Source: Phytoseiulus persimilis | Taxonomy: Eukaryota > Arthropoda > Arachnida > Mesostigmata > Phytoseiidae | DNA length: 64,000 bases | Direction: 5' to 3' | NCBI GenBank assembly: GCA_037576195.1 | Contig: CM075102.1 | Coordinates: 25,850,745-25,914,744, forward strand | Shown: positions 1-14,500 of the stretch, in pieces | Layout of the letters: every line of letters starts with the position of its first letter | Numbering within the stretch: position 1 is the stretch's first letter | Translations under genes and position numbers: made by a program | The notes under the pieces: model-generated | Databases searched by the model: none | Seen by the model: only the letters and a program-made list of their open reading frames with translations | What the model was told of the DNA's origin: nothing

Positions 1-2127
1 AGCGAGTCGACAAGCGTAAAAACGTACTCGAGCGTACGGTTGAGCAGCGGCTGAACTGGTCATGCACAATATCTGCCGTGGTATCTTCCATCGACTCGTC
101 GTTCACGTCCTTGTTGCATGGAAGTTGAATAAATATTTGACATCCGATCGGGTCAGATTCGATACGCTCAAATTCGCCTCCCTCATCCCAACACCCCGCA
201 CGGTGTCGACTATCCTACTCGTCTCCTCCCGCTCGAGAACTCGATGTCTTGCGACGAGCCTTGTGATACTGATATTCTGCGAGCGAGCACTCGAACCGAT
301 GAGGCGCGACAACCGTTTTGTGGCGTCATTTTATTCGACTCATCGGCGAATCCTTCTCGAAGATCGATTAATCGAGTCGGGATTCGTTCCAGATGACTTT
401 GTTCGTCCAAACTTCTGGCAAATGCTCCGAACGATCGGGAGCTGAAAATGAAGCCAGTCAGCAGAAGGTCTTTGACGGGCCAGAGTTGATAGAGAATTTG
501 TGCTGGAGTTATCGATAGGAAGAGTTGGCGGGCGAGGCGGAATTCGAGGGGACTTTCGGTCGGTTGGTCGAGCGCCTTTCGATTCGCTTCGTCAGCTACC
601 ACTAACAACGGCGCCATCCTCCATCGAGACCCAAGCGGGAGAAGTTGGAAATCAGCTCGGGCCTTCAACCTCCAAGGTGCAGGAGCGCAGCCTGGATCGC
701 CAATGGTCTACCATCTGCAGGTGAAGGAGATACCAGGAAACAGTCGTTACAAACTCGCTCGTGACTTGCTCAGCTGGGAGTGGTCTTCGACAAACAGAAC
801 GAAAGCGCCCACACTGCCAGTGAACGGCTCGAAACGTCCAGGGGCTCTAATTACAAGTTCAAAGTTGCAACCCACAAATCGATCCCACGGGAGCGAGCGA
901 ACCCTGGATCATCCTCGATACTGAACTGCTCAGAAACCTCAATCGCTGACTCGAGCGCCCGTCCCGAAGTGCTTCCATCTCCGTCGTTCCAGGCTGAGCT
1001 GTTCGTCCTTTCTTCGGTTTCCTCTCGAGTATTGGCGCGACAGGTTCTTGTCGGACCTCCGTGAACAAGGGCCTACGGACTCGGTTTCAAACCACGGACT
1101 TGGCAAGAAAACCCTGCGACCTTCCTGAGTGCTCACAGAAACAACTGAGGGCACCAGCTTGGGGCAGAGATTTGAATCGAGCACACCGCTACGGGGGGAG
1201 AGGCTGCTCACGGGGAGGGAGAGAGAAAAAATCTCAACAGGATCCTGCTCTGCACCGCTTGTCAGGGACGATAAATGGGATTTTTAAGGTAATTCAAATA
1301 ACGAATAGCGCTGTGTTCCTGTCGAACGAATCGAAGCCGTGTTCGGTTCCTGGGTCGGATCGATTTCCATTCCAAAACTTCGGAGCCTGTGCTTGGGTTG
1401 TTTCATGAATTCCTACGACCTTCACGAACGCAGCAAAGTTTGATTACCCATGTATAGACGGCAAGGTCCTCCGGATGACCGCTCCTCGGGGCCATCGGAG
1501 TCCGGTCGGTCCCGCCTGGGCGAACGGATCGGCGGCGGACAGAGCGGTCGACTGGCGCGCGGAACGGGGAAATCAGAATTTAGTCCCCCCTTTAATATGC
1601 GAGATTCGGAGGTTTGGAACGTTTTTGCGGACTGTGTTTCTTTTTCTGGATTGGAGGAGAGTTCGAATCGCTCCGACGGGAACTCATTGTGGACGTGCTG
1701 GACGCCGGCTCCAAAACGATGTTTTCAAGCTTGGCTTCTTCATATCCCCGCTACTGTCTCATTTTTTCTCAACGAGTCCCTCTTCTCGTGTCTAGTACAA
1801 CCGGCGAATAACCGCAAAAGACTGATTAGAAAGTGTTGCATGGGGCGGCCGGATCGACACAGATGATGAGCGCGCGTTCGGACAGACACGCTGTTTGATT
1901 TCGAATGCGTCGTGTATCCTCCTGTCGAGAAGTTCATGCAAAAAATGTTCGTGACACCCTGACGGGTCCTGCAAGAGGAGCTGGTGTGTCGAACCAATGA
2001 CAGGGCCTGTATGCTCGAAGGAGTTTGCGAAATACCCGATGTGGAATAAATGACTCGATAGCGATCTCAGTATGTGTGGGAGAGAGGAAGAAGGCCTGAA
2101 TACTGAGTTTTCTTCGTGCTTTCAATC
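1..2127. other. No recognisable gene
   Basis: I see no exon with splice sites or domain resemblance in this stretch. Open frames here are short and lack protein-like composition. It lies downstream of the Roundabout-like gene on the minus strand and is probably intergenic. Confidence 0.5.
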
Positions 2128-2133
2128 TTTATT
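2128..2133 (-). terminator. Polyadenylation signal AATAAA of the Roundabout-like gene
   Basis: The minus strand reads AATAAA about 390 bases past the last in-frame stop of the Roundabout-like gene. No other minus-strand gene lies between, so this is its likely 3' end. Confidence 0.55.
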
Positions 2134-2525
2134 ATTTACAATACAAAGGGTAAACATGATTTTATATCCTACCGAACTAAATAGTGTATATTACACGATG
2201 ACGAATGCGTGTTGACTTACCCCGCTGATTAGTCACTCAGAAGCCCTACAATTTCTTCCATACGCTCATCTTAGTCTGCATAATTCATTCCAACTGCGTC
2301 TCGATCAACTGCAGCACCCATCTAACTCACATATCTACTTCGCGTTTTGGTATCACAGGTAACGTATTTTTTGTTCGTACGGGTAGTTTCGAACTCGATC
2401 GTCTCTGTCAAATTAACAAACTCGTCTCCAACGTTGACGATGGCGCTCTCCGAGATAAACGTCTCAACGTCTAAACGAAATGGTCTGAAGGAAACGCTTC
2501 CGAGACTCGTTTTTATCAACACAGC

Positions 2526-5500
2526 TCACAGCTGTATCTGTCTGGAGACCAGAAACTCCGCCCTCGGGACCTCTTTCCTCGACAATCTCATCTGAGGGGT
2601 CTGAGGCTGCGACCCCGGCTGGGGCGCCGCTATCCTCTGGTAGCTGTGGTGTTGACGCGATCGAGCATCGCTTTCGTCGTTCACGTCTTCGGGAACTAAA
2701 CTGTAGATGGGCTCGGTGCTGTCCTCGCAGCTCGCAGTTTCCTGCACTCGTAGTCTCGCCGGGCGTGAACTGCTCCGACTCGAGCGCTGCCGAGAGAGAG
2801 AGAGAGAGATATCTGTTGTTAATACCGTCCTGTCTCCCGTGTGGCAGAGTTTCGCCACCGCGCAATGGGACTCCGACCACCGAGAAGCCCTCACGACCGA
2901 CTAAATAACCAACATTCATCTTGGATCTGCGCTCTGTTATGCCTTGCACGCTCCATGAACAAACGTGGTTTCCAGTCTGAAAACGAGAGCTGCCGACGAG
3001 GAAGCAGAAGCAAACGAGAGTTTACCCACCCCGCTCCTTTGGCCGAAACTAGAAGTCTCGCTTGAGCTTGTTCCACTGTTCGAATAACCTCCTTGGAGGA
3101 GGTTTTCCAACTCGTGGGCTCCCTGAGCGCCGCCGGTCACCGGAAAAGCTCTCCGGTGGATTCCAGTCCCGATCTCGTTCCGCGGGAGGCCCACGACGAG
3201 GGTCGTCGACGCGTACGGGCCCGGCATGGGAACCTCCGGTCTGTTGAAACACGGCCGCTGGGGCTCGCTGAGGGGGGCGGACTCCCTATATGATATGCGG
3301 CATGACGTGTTAGATATGAGTCGAGAAAAAGTCGGTGTGCCAACTCGCCCGCCCTAGCAACTAGTTCGCTTGGCTGACAGCCATGATGACGACGACTCTC
3401 ATGACTCACATGGGGTAATTGCAATCCATGATATTGAGTTTGTTTTCGTAAAGGACCATTTTCTCACGTCCCGGCGGGAAGTACTCGGTGGTCGTGGGAT
3501 GGGCCAGAGCTGCGAAGAAACTGTGGACAACCTTGCCGAGTTAGAGGCAGAGCTGGGTTTACGTGACAGTTTTCGTAATGGATCTAGGTCTGCCCTAGTT
3601 TGTGGAGTTCTCGAACGCGTGCCACTCACTTTATATCTCCCCCTTTGGCGACGGGCACTTCCGTCACGGCCGAAGTTTTGTTCCGCATTTTCCGTAGGAC
3701 GAGCAGAATCGTGACGGCCACACAAATCAGAATCAGACACAGGATCGCTGAAACCAAAAGCAGCAGCCAAGGCGACTCGACAAGGTCGACCAGTAGACGT
3801 CGGTCGCTCTGATGCTCGGCCCCAGCCCTTCCTCCCCCAATTCCTCCCCCGGATACTTCGACGTGGGCGGTGGCAGTGATTGTGTCTGTGGAGAGCGGGG
3901 GGGGGAGGGAAACGGAAAATTTGAACGAGTTCACTCGCACCTTGCACATACCCAATGCCGGGAAAAAGGCTTAGCGGCCGTTCCCGAAATTCCATACCAG
4001 AAGTCGAGAAGGTGAGTGCACTCAGAGCGCGTCTAATGGTGGACAGGAACACAAAATCAACTTACCTATGGCTGAGCGAGCGGTGCAGATGTACACCCCC
4101 GCATCTTCAAGGCCGAGCCGGGGAATCAGCAACGTGCCAACGGCGTCGACCGAGAGACGCCCATACGTGTTGTTCGGGAAGAGAAGTTTTCCCGGTTGGG
4201 AGTCTCGGCTCCAGTAAATGTCCGGTTTCGGGTTGCCTGAAGCCGCGCATCGCAGGGCCACCGGAGCTCCAAGCGACACTCGTTGGCTCGAGGGAATCAC
4301 AGCGAATAGCGGCTGATCTGCGGTCACCGTAGGATTAGAGCTTTAGAAGCAACGATTCTCAACGAGAGCGGAGTCGGCGCCCTCAGCTGTCTTCATGCAG
4401 GAAAACACGGTCTCTATGTTGGGAAGGCGCCGACGACGACGCTCCTTGAGCGAGAAAGCGCCTCTTCTTCTCATTTTTCATATCACCGATCTGAGCTCGA
4501 ATAATGAGTGTTTGAACTGGTCGAAGGAAAACAGGATCTCCCACTGTGCTCTACTCACAATGTACAGTGAGACGCGATGTTGACGTTGCCCGACCAGCCG
4601 CGTTATCGGCCTCACACGTATAGTTCCCATGGTCGTCTGGGCCAACGTCAGTGATTTCCAGAGTTGACGTTGTGGATCCTCTGGACCTGGACTCTTCCAC
4701 CGCGAGAATTACGCGGTCGTCGCCGCCGCCGTTCAGTTCTCGAGTGCCGTGCCGCCAACGTACTCTTGGTGATGGATCTCCTGCGGCCGTGCAGACAAGT
4801 CGAACGCTGGCGTGCTCCTTAGCGAGTACGGTTTTGTCCTCGGGTGGAGTAATGATGTGGGGCTTACCTAGAAGAATAAAAATCCAATCACAATTAGCCG
4901 CAATTGAACAAACACTCAGACACACTAATCGGAATCGCAATATACTTTCGCCCCTGTTTCGACTCGTTAAGATCGAGTCAAGCCGCTGAATCAAATAGTC
5001 AGAACGCGGGCGGAGCGATCGTTCGACTCCGCAGCCGCCGGAGCCGAGCAAGCGAAAACCGCCGACGTGAGAGGGAAAACATGCAATATACTCGTTACTG
5101 CTAATCATAGCTGTTGCTGCTCTCGCAGGCCGCGAGCTACTATGGCCGCAGCCAGCGGAAACGCTGCCCGTTCGACAACTCCCTTCAGAATACACTGGCT
5201 CCGATGCCTTTGGAAAAAAATAGTACTTGAAAGCGAACCGGCTCGCTGCGGCGGCAACCGCGTTGCTCGCTCGGGACCACGGTCGGCTTGGCCTCAACGA
5301 ATGCGAGCTTAGCGAACGCTCGATTCGCTAGCTGGCTCGAGAACTATGCCTCCACGGCTGACTGACTGGATGATTGTTCATTTGAACGAAAAGCGCGCGA
5401 TGAACCTAAACCGATGTAGCGCCGAACGGAGCATCTGCTGGCGGATATCTCACAACGGAGTCTCTTGTTGCTTGCGCCGGATAATTCGCTCTGTGCATCA

Positions 5501-8500
5501 CAGAAGACAGAAAATTAATGTTGAACCAACGACGGATGGACGGACGGACAACGGTCGTTTGTTGTACACGAGTCGCGCGAGGTAAAAATAACAGTCACGT
5601 TCGCGAATGGAGCGAGCACCCACAAAACCAAAACATTCTTGATCCGCCGGAACGACGACAGCGGCGGCGACACCGAGACGACGTTGCGAGTTCGTTTGGA
5701 ATCACGAGCGAACGAGGAGGGCCGCCGTCCAGGGTCCCCGAAAACAACTTCCCCCGAAGCAGCTCACACAGGCTACGCATGATGCACGAATTCTCGTATA
5801 CGTACGATCCGATACCATCTCCCGCAACTCTTCTCTCGATAGTCCCGCAATCTCGCAACCGGTGAATATCACGTCCCTCATCAAAAGGATCAGCTCATGA
5901 CGGAGCGACGAGCGTAATGCGAGTACGATACCGAATACTCGGTACTTGCGGCACCTGACGATCGAACAGACATCACGTGTAATGATCGGTGCTTTTGTTC
6001 CTCACCCAACGGGGACTCCCAACTCCCGTCCTCAGCATGGGGAACCAACAAGCCCAACCAGCGGGCATATCGGATGGAACGTGTCGGAATCGGCATCGAT
6101 GTTCATTCGGTTCGTGCGCCGTAGTATAGTTGGCGCCGATTCCGCTGCTAGTCACAGCTGTCATCGCTTCCCTAATCGTATGACTGATTGATCGCGAGGC
6201 TCGGTGCTCCGGGATCGATGTAGCCATCCGTCACCGCAACGTGTCTCCGTGGCTTTGGCGTGATCTGCGTCCGCCACAACGCTGAGGCGACCACTCACTC
6301 CACCGCCAACTGCTTAGACAGCGAGCCAATCGAACAAATAGTACGCTCGCTCACTTCTTGGAATGGAAAACAAAGCCATTGCACATCCACTGCTCCTTCC
6401 CCTGAGTCCACTACCTCAACTCCAACAACTTTCAGCCTATCCATTAAGGATACCAAGTGTGCGGCCTTGAATGCAATGACTTCAACTCCGACTGAGAATT
6501 CCACACTTGAGCCCGCAGCGAGAACCCGGACGGCGGAACCGTCTCGACCGGATATCCACCTGCGCTGCGAGAGAATCCGGCTCTGAGCGCGAAACCAAAT
6601 TCGAGAAGCTTTCAGGTACGCTGGGCTGACGGCTTGACCAGCAGGCCACTCGGGCCACTTGATGAGAATAGTTCAGAAACTCTACTTGATTCCTCTCCTT
6701 CGACCGACTCCACCTGATTTTGAAATTCTCGCGGAAAAGCATATTCGGAACGTGGGGATCTCGTTTGCTTTCAGACGAAGGTCTTCAACAGCATCGAGAC
6801 GGAGATTCCGATCGCGGTCGGTTTTTCATGCAGTTGCCGCTCTCTCTGAGAAGATTCCAATCAGCGAGGCGCGTTTCATCACGCTGGCTCGAAAACAGGT
6901 GAACGTCCCTCTGGTTCGATTCCGATGGCGGTCCAGCTGATTTCTTGAGTTGAATTTCCTGCAGGGAATTTGAGCGGCCCGAAAACAAATCAGACTCGAC
7001 CAACAATGGGGATGGTTTCCGATTCATTCGAGCGCTCACTGGCGCAGCTCTTTCTGGATCGGGACTCAAGCCAGGCGCGATCGAAAATATTCAACAATAC
7101 TGAGCGTCCTCATCGGGGAATCCTGGTGAGATGGGAATTGTTTAACCACATCACGTTCAAAGCATTTTCTGATCGAGCACTTCAGGAAGCGTGGGATGAT
7201 TCCAGAAGCTCCGGAGATCAAGACAGTCGTGAATTTTGACCGACATGCCGCGACGTTCAGGAACGCGTTGCTGCACACGTCGACGCAGTAATAGACCAGA
7301 GTTAGGGTTGCCTTTGCATCCATGCGTTCCGGCTCTACGATGCAGATATTGGGGGACAAATCGTACGAATTGTTCCAATTTTTCGTTCCGGTCCCTCTTT
7401 GACAGTCGGAGCAAAAATCCACCAGACGGGGAAATGAAGAGCAGCAAGTAGCAATCCACACAAAAGCTTTGGGAATCCTTTGAGACTGCCGCCAAGTCGG
7501 ATCGCATCCAACGGGAAGCTGCTGTCAACGTGGTATTGTTCTGTTCGTTTAAATGCTACGACTTGCTCACTGCGATTGGTTGGCTGCGCGATGGAGGAAA
7601 AAAGTACAAATCGATTCGCTAGCTCATTTTTATGGTGACCCATTGACAGCCCGTGCCGCTCGGAACCGAGAAATTGATGCCAGTTGACACCATAGCACAC
7701 GGACGAGGAATCAGCCTCCTCCAAGGAATCTTCCTGACGAGATTCATGGAAGCCAAAGCGGCGGAACATCCAAGTGGCTGAGTGCGTCTGAGAATACGTG
7801 TGAACAACGATCCCCGCAAGTTTGAATACCCGCGCATCCCTCCGTGTTTTCGGAGCTGAACGAAGTTCCTTTTGTTCTAGAAGAAGAGCGCCACGCACTG
7901 AATCCCGATGAGCAGCTGCGAATCTCAAGTAGCGGTTCTGTATAAAATTCGGCGGAATTTATACACCAATAACCTTTGGCCCGCGTATTTCGGAGCTACA
8001 ATGCAGCTGACGGTCGGCGAGGCGGCCGCGGCCACTCGGCTCGAACATCGAATCCTCAGGCGACTCAGCCGCGGATTCCGCCCGATAGACAAGCAGCCGG
8101 TCGAACAACAACACGACCATTTATTACTTCGGCAAAATCTTAACAAAGTCGCAGTTCAGGCACGGCTCTTTTCCAAAGCGCCCGTCTTGAACCGGGACAA
8201 CGTCTGTGTGGCGCCATTTCCATTCTGACATCGTCATCCTCTGCTTAATGACTCGTCGGTTCCTCGAAAAATATTGGATATCAATTATTCCGCTCCAAAG
8301 AACATAACTTCTTCTCTAAGAGCCACCCTTGCGTGCGTGCTGAGGAATTCGAATTGATTCAAACTCCGCTCCATTCACGTGGGACCTGGCGATTAACGAG
8401 ATACATGTCTGGAGGGTGCTGATAACGTCTTGATTTCTGGTGGCAGAATCAGTCTTCGCATACCGTAAAACATCCCGAACCAAGGCTTCCCGAAAGGCAA

Positions 8501-11500
8501 TCAGAACAGCAGACTGAGGTGGAGAGTATACGCGATCACTCAGAGGGCTCTGGAGGTGTCAGGGGGGAACGGGGGCGGTGGAAGAGGGGGAAGGAAAGTT
8601 GAAATTCCTGTGCTCAAACCCTCGTTACCTGGACACAAAGTTGAGCGCTAGCGGCGCGTGTTGGAATCGACGAAAAATCAGGGATAAGGAAGGAGTTGGG
8701 AACGTTCGGAGAATGAATACATGACACAGTGTCACACACCATCTGCCACAAGATCGGCCCGAGACACAAAATACATGGATGTTATGTATGCGGGTGACAC
8801 CGTCTCTAGAGCGGCTCGACGACAACCAGGATGACGACGGCGTCGACTACGACCTCACTAGGCCACCGAGGCTGTATTTACCGTCCAGCTGGAGCGAATA
8901 TCCGCGTCCTCGCAAGAGCCGTCATCACATTATGGCATGGGCTGCCGCCTACGGAATTCGCGAGTCGAAAACTGCTCCGTTTGCTCTTGCACCGAAGACG
9001 CTGAAGCAAGCCCAGCCGTCGCTCGGTCGTCGGCATCGTCGTCTTAGTTACGTACGTAGCGGTACGTATTAGGATGCAGCGTCTCGTGCACACAATAAAC
9101 AGCTCCGTACAAGATTGTTCACTCAGCCAGTAATTGATCAACCTGGTTTGACTGCCAGGCTGTTGTTGCTTGTGCCTCCCGCGAGCCCCTGCTCCGCCGA
9201 ACTCGACTCGGCCAAGGTGAAGGAGGGTACGCCCGGTCGACAGGGAAACCGGGGGAAAGCAAAGTGAGCGGGACCTGAGGGGCAGGCAACAGGCACAGAA
9301 CCTGTGCCCTCATGACGCATTCATCCGGAAATCAACGAGTGGACCCAGGCCCCGTTACGGAAATTGCATCTCGTGCGACCGTCTGAAAAGGCTCCTCGTG
9401 CTCTCGTTCCCAACCTGTCATCGTCGGACGTCATCGTATATCTCCTCTCCACAGCTGCTCCTCGCTGTGAAACATTTTGCTCTTTTTCCACATGTTGAAT
9501 ACACTCTGGGCTCGAATTTTCTCCCCCATCTGATCCTTTTCTCGGGGCCGTCTCCCCTTCTCCTCCCAAAAATTCTTCTACAATCTAGACTCGCAGAGCT
9601 CGTCGGACAAACGCTCCCGACGCCAGCGTAGTCATTCCAGTCCCGAGCTTCCTCTTGGAGGGAAAAATCCTGCGTACTTAGCAACGGTTTGCTCCGATGA
9701 GGACGCGAGGCTCGTGAGTCGGTATCTATCTCCGTATATCGCGCCGTTCGGGTTCGATCATAACAACCAGTCCTGTGGAACGATAATCGACGAGGGCTTA
9801 GTTGCTCGGAAAACAGATATTGCTCATCGATAGGCCAAGCTGGCTCCCACTCATTTATGAAATCAACACTGAACTATGCCTGATGAGAATTTATCTCCCT
9901 CCTATATGAAATCCAATTCAGCCGCCAGCTACAGTGGGCCAATATATTGGATAGAGATCGCCGTCGACCGATCATCGAGCGGTGGCAGACGGTCAGCCGG
10001 GCCGGACGAACCAACGGAAGCGACCTCCCAGCCAACCAAGAAATCCAAAGCTCCGACTAACGACAAACGTCAGGAGATTTCTCATCAGATAGACCCCGCT
10101 TAGGACCGCATATTGAATGAACGTGGCGGTGCGATTTGACAAATTTGAAATTAAATCAGCCAGGCGAGTATCGAGCCCGTTCGGAACTGTGTTCCTCCGA
10201 AAACGGAATCGCAAACCGCGGGATCGCTGATTCTGCTCCAGATTGAATCCTGGTATCGAACAGGGCGCGCGACTTACTTGTGAGTTTGACTTTCAGCTTC
10301 GCCGGTGGGGTTTCCCGGGTGCCCACAATGTTTTCAGCCTTGCACACATAACCTCCTTGATCGGTAGCCCGCACTTCGGAGATGAGGAGATTGTCTCCCT
10401 GAAGTCGGAGCCGGCTGCGACCCGTGCCGACATTCACCTGAAAACAGAAAAGATTAGCGGAACACGGAATGAGAAGTAGAATGAACGGCGTGCGTTCGTT
10501 TTTCCGTCCTAATACACAGCACAGAGAAGCGAGATGCTGAGAGAAGAGGAGGAGAAGCAGCAGCAGCAAACAACGACCACGTCGAACGGATACCGAAGAC
10601 ATTTATCAAGCGGCAAGCAGACCAACTAAGCCTTATCTAATCTCGATGCTCTGTCAATTAAGATGTCTTCGAATGAGGGCAGATCTTTTCCGCCCCTTTC
10701 CATCTCCTCATTATCCTCCTTCTCATTTTACTCCTCAGTAATTTAATAAGGATTTCCTCCCGTGATAGAGCAAGCAGCAGTTAAAAGTTACGGTTAATTA
10801 TTCCCATTAAACAGGTGCAACAGCGGTTTCTCAACTTGTGCCCACCTAGCTCCTCAAGCAAGCGTGCCGCTCCGGGCCGAAGTTCGGAATTCCCGAGACC
10901 AGGGATAACGCGAACGGTCCGAAACCGCCGAGCGGGGTTTCGGAGCGAATCTTGCCCGCCCGAGTCCTCGCTTGAGATTCCCGATTTATGCTCCAAACCC
11001 TGTTTGCTCCAGCTCTCTAGAATCCTTGCATGGATGACATGCTCCTAAGGACAGCGCCCGTTGAGGCCGTTTCCTGTTTGCCCCGATAACCTCGCATTCA
11101 GAATGAACTACTCGAGTGTTGTCAAGTTTCAGCAACCACGGCAGCGGAGTGACGGTGAAAAATACCTGAGGTAAAAGTCGCGAGAGCGGCGCCGCCACCA
11201 AGATTGTCGCCATCGCAAATCTTTTTTTCTACGTTCGGTTTGCTAGCGGCACCCAAGCCGAGAAAGATTCTCTGTTCGTCGGATCAAGCCAAACTGAATC
11301 GCTTGTTGGGGATCAAGCTGTCAACGGGCCGGGCGTGTCGGCCTTTGGGCTGGTGTGTCTACTATGCGCCGGCCTGCCAGCCTCCTGACTTCTCTCGACG
11401 GAGGACGAAAATCTACGGATCTCCCATGGAAATGTCGTCAGATAGAATGCTGGCGCGGGACAACTAGCCTACCAAAATACAGCCCGTGGCAAGACGACCA

Positions 11501-14500
11501 AACGGTCGAACCTAAAGCCTCAAAGACCGAGATCAGCGGAATATGGGGAAACACACCGATGATGTTGATCGTGACGAAGAGCTGTCCACGTCGTCAGAAC
11601 AAGAGAATATGCCCGAAACGGCAGCGCCTTGTCTGTTATGACGAGCAATTAGCAAAAAACCGCTTCCGCTCCGTCATCATCGGTTATAGTGCGGGTGAGT
11701 GAGCGATGGAGGAAGTGAGTGAGAAGGCGTTCGAGCCTCTGAATGTGAGCATGTGGAACCCTGCGACGAGGACGACGCCAAACATGGAAAGTGAACAACG
11801 AGAGCGAAATCACGAGCTCGATGCCATAGAGCAGGCGAGCGTGCAAGCTCGGCTAGAGGAACCTGAAATGCATCGACCGCGATGGAGGCCGCAGAGACTC
11901 GATGGTACTCCCCGCGAGGGGGATGAACAGGATATAGAGAGGAAAATGAGTGGCTGAAGTGGATGAGCATCCAGAGTGGAAAAAGTGGTGCTGAAGCTCG
12001 GAGAGCCTTGTGATGCACTCAACGGAAGTGGCTCGCAATACAATGAACTGTTGATGCAAGATGCAGATCATACTTACGGGAACGCCTTCCTTCAACCATT
12101 CGACGTCCGGTCTGGGAACACCGGGCGGCGGGGTGCACTCGAGAACGACTGAGCCTCCTAGTGACGTTTCTGTTGACTTCGGCTCCGCGAGAAACACTTC
12201 TCGCAAATCTGGAAAGCAGTCATTTGACGGAGTTAAGAAGGTTTCCAGGCTCTCCGAACCGTTTTCCGAAAAAAAAAAAAAAATCAGAAAAAGTCCGAGA
12301 GTCTGGAGTTCTCAAGGAGCAACTGGGACGTCATGAATAGAAAGAGGCCGCATGGATAAGCACAATGAGTGGAACCCAAGAGGAATGTGTCGAGTCGTGG
12401 TCATCCTGCATGACCACGAAGCGTCTGCCGAAGCGAGTTCGATTTCAAAATCCGTGACGGAACAGAGCCCAGCCTTCCGATCATGAACACAGAATCGACG
12501 GAAGGGTCCGAGTTTCGTTTGCGAAAGCGGCGGAAAGTTCTGAGAAGCTTTGCACGGTCATTCATTCCAATGCTCCATCTGACAGAAGTGTAAAATTGTT
12601 TTGGAAGAGCTAAAACATTACTCGCTACAAATCGCATGACACAGTCGTGAACCCGTCTAGGTTCAACACGATCCCGAATTGACCGTAAGTCGATAAGCCC
12701 AACTCGGAAACATTCATCGTCGAAGACCACCCACGGAACGACATGGAAACGGCTACGTAGCGCGACGGTCTAGCCTAGCGGCTCTTCGCTTTGCCGGACG
12801 ATCGACTAGGAACGTGTTTTTTTTCTCTTCAGTTTCGAGATATCAGATTTCCCGGGTTTACGCGGATGAGAGGCAGAAGGAACCGCGGACCCGATAACCC
12901 GCCAAGTTGCCGACAGCCTGGCAGAGCATCGTATGTCGCCGTGCATGCATTCGACACGGCCGGTTTCCCCCTCCGACCTCGGAGGACGGGAAAGTGGTTC
13001 AACTCACATGCAATATTGAGCGTAGCGTTGTTGCTCCTCAAGGTTTTGCCGTCTTCGGCCACACCTTCACACCAATAAACTCCAGTGTCATGGTTGTTCA
13101 CGGACAGGATGAATAAGGTTCCCCAGGATACGATTGTCCCTCCTCTGGAAGTGACAGGTTGGCCTTTGTGAAACCAATTAATGTGCTTTGAACCTGCCAC
13201 GTTGCAGCTGAGTTGGGCAGGATCGTGCCTGAGCGCCACCACGTTCGAAGGATGCTCAATGACGACCAGCTCATCTGGAAAGAAGAAACGGTTCTTTAAA
13301 ACGGATTCCCGACATCAGCCGCATGCAACCATGGCTGGATTTCTCGAAAACTCCCGAGCCAAACCCAGTCGAATACATCGCATCCAGTTCCGGAAACCGA
13401 GAGGACGGAAGACCATCAACGATTCTTCATCAAATAAGGACAGATATCATCTGACGTAGATGGGTGTAGCTCATGTGCTCAAACATTCGGTTTCCGGCGT
13501 TAGATCCTCGGACAACACGAGCGATGGTGAGGCGGGAGAGGGTGCGGCTACCGGTGCTAGATGAAGAGCTTGTGGGGGAAGATAGAGCACCGCTTTGAAT
13601 TTGTTTAATAATCCCAGCAGCAGTCGTTAGCGCTAGTTAGCTTGCCGCAGGATTGGTCATTAGACCGTTATGGCATTCAGGCGAACAGTGCAGTTTTGAA
13701 ATTTCAACCACAGACTGGCGGTGCTGTCCGAGCCCCGGAGGGAGATGTTCTACTTCCGGTCTACGAGGCCCACTCGGTGGGTTCCCTCTCGCGTCGCCCA
13801 GCAGCGCATCGTATTGCGGGTCTCGTGTCGGCATTGGAGAGAGGATTCCGTGCGACTTCGTAAATATCCAAATTCATAGGTCTAGATTCCGTCTCGAAAC
13901 GTTGCGTTTTCCCGCTGAGATTAGCTCAGAGAACGTCTCGCAGTCGTCGATGAGCGTTTCCGATTTCGTATCAGCCGGATCTTTTTGCATCCCGTTCGGA
14001 ATTGAAATCATGGAATGTCAAGGATCGGAACGCCTGGAGTCGGATGGTCTGCGAGTCACAAGAAAAACTGAATTTGAAGAACACGTGGTCATCGGGCTGC
14101 GCTCGTAACCCGTGAGCAAAGCCGAATGTACGACCGTGCGGGATTCACTGCTCGGAATATATATTTTTTTCTACTCCAGATTAGTCAGGGATGCGATCGT
14201 CAAATATCCAAATATCGTAGAAATAAATTCTGATACTAACAGCAGCTGCGTCGTAATGGTGCTCTTCCGAGACCCTCACGGGACGACGTTCGATGGAACA
14301 AGCTCACCGAGTCCTCTCCATGTTTCTTCAATCAAGTCAGAGCAATTCTTCTCCCGAATATTCGCTCGATGTTGGCGAAAAGAGAGAGGAAAACACGGCA
14401 CTCTATCAAACCTCGAGCCTAACGAGCGAGCTGACGTACAGGGCCCACGTCGAGCAAGGAGCATGATCCATCACAGGCCGAATGAGTAAAACGAGGAAAG

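Noticed and set aside
3399-4052. 217-residue minus-strand open frame covering the Robo-like membrane exon
   Set aside because: It is a shifted frame over the real membrane-segment exon. It is kept only as the possible product of the alternative 7-base acceptor, not as a separate gene.
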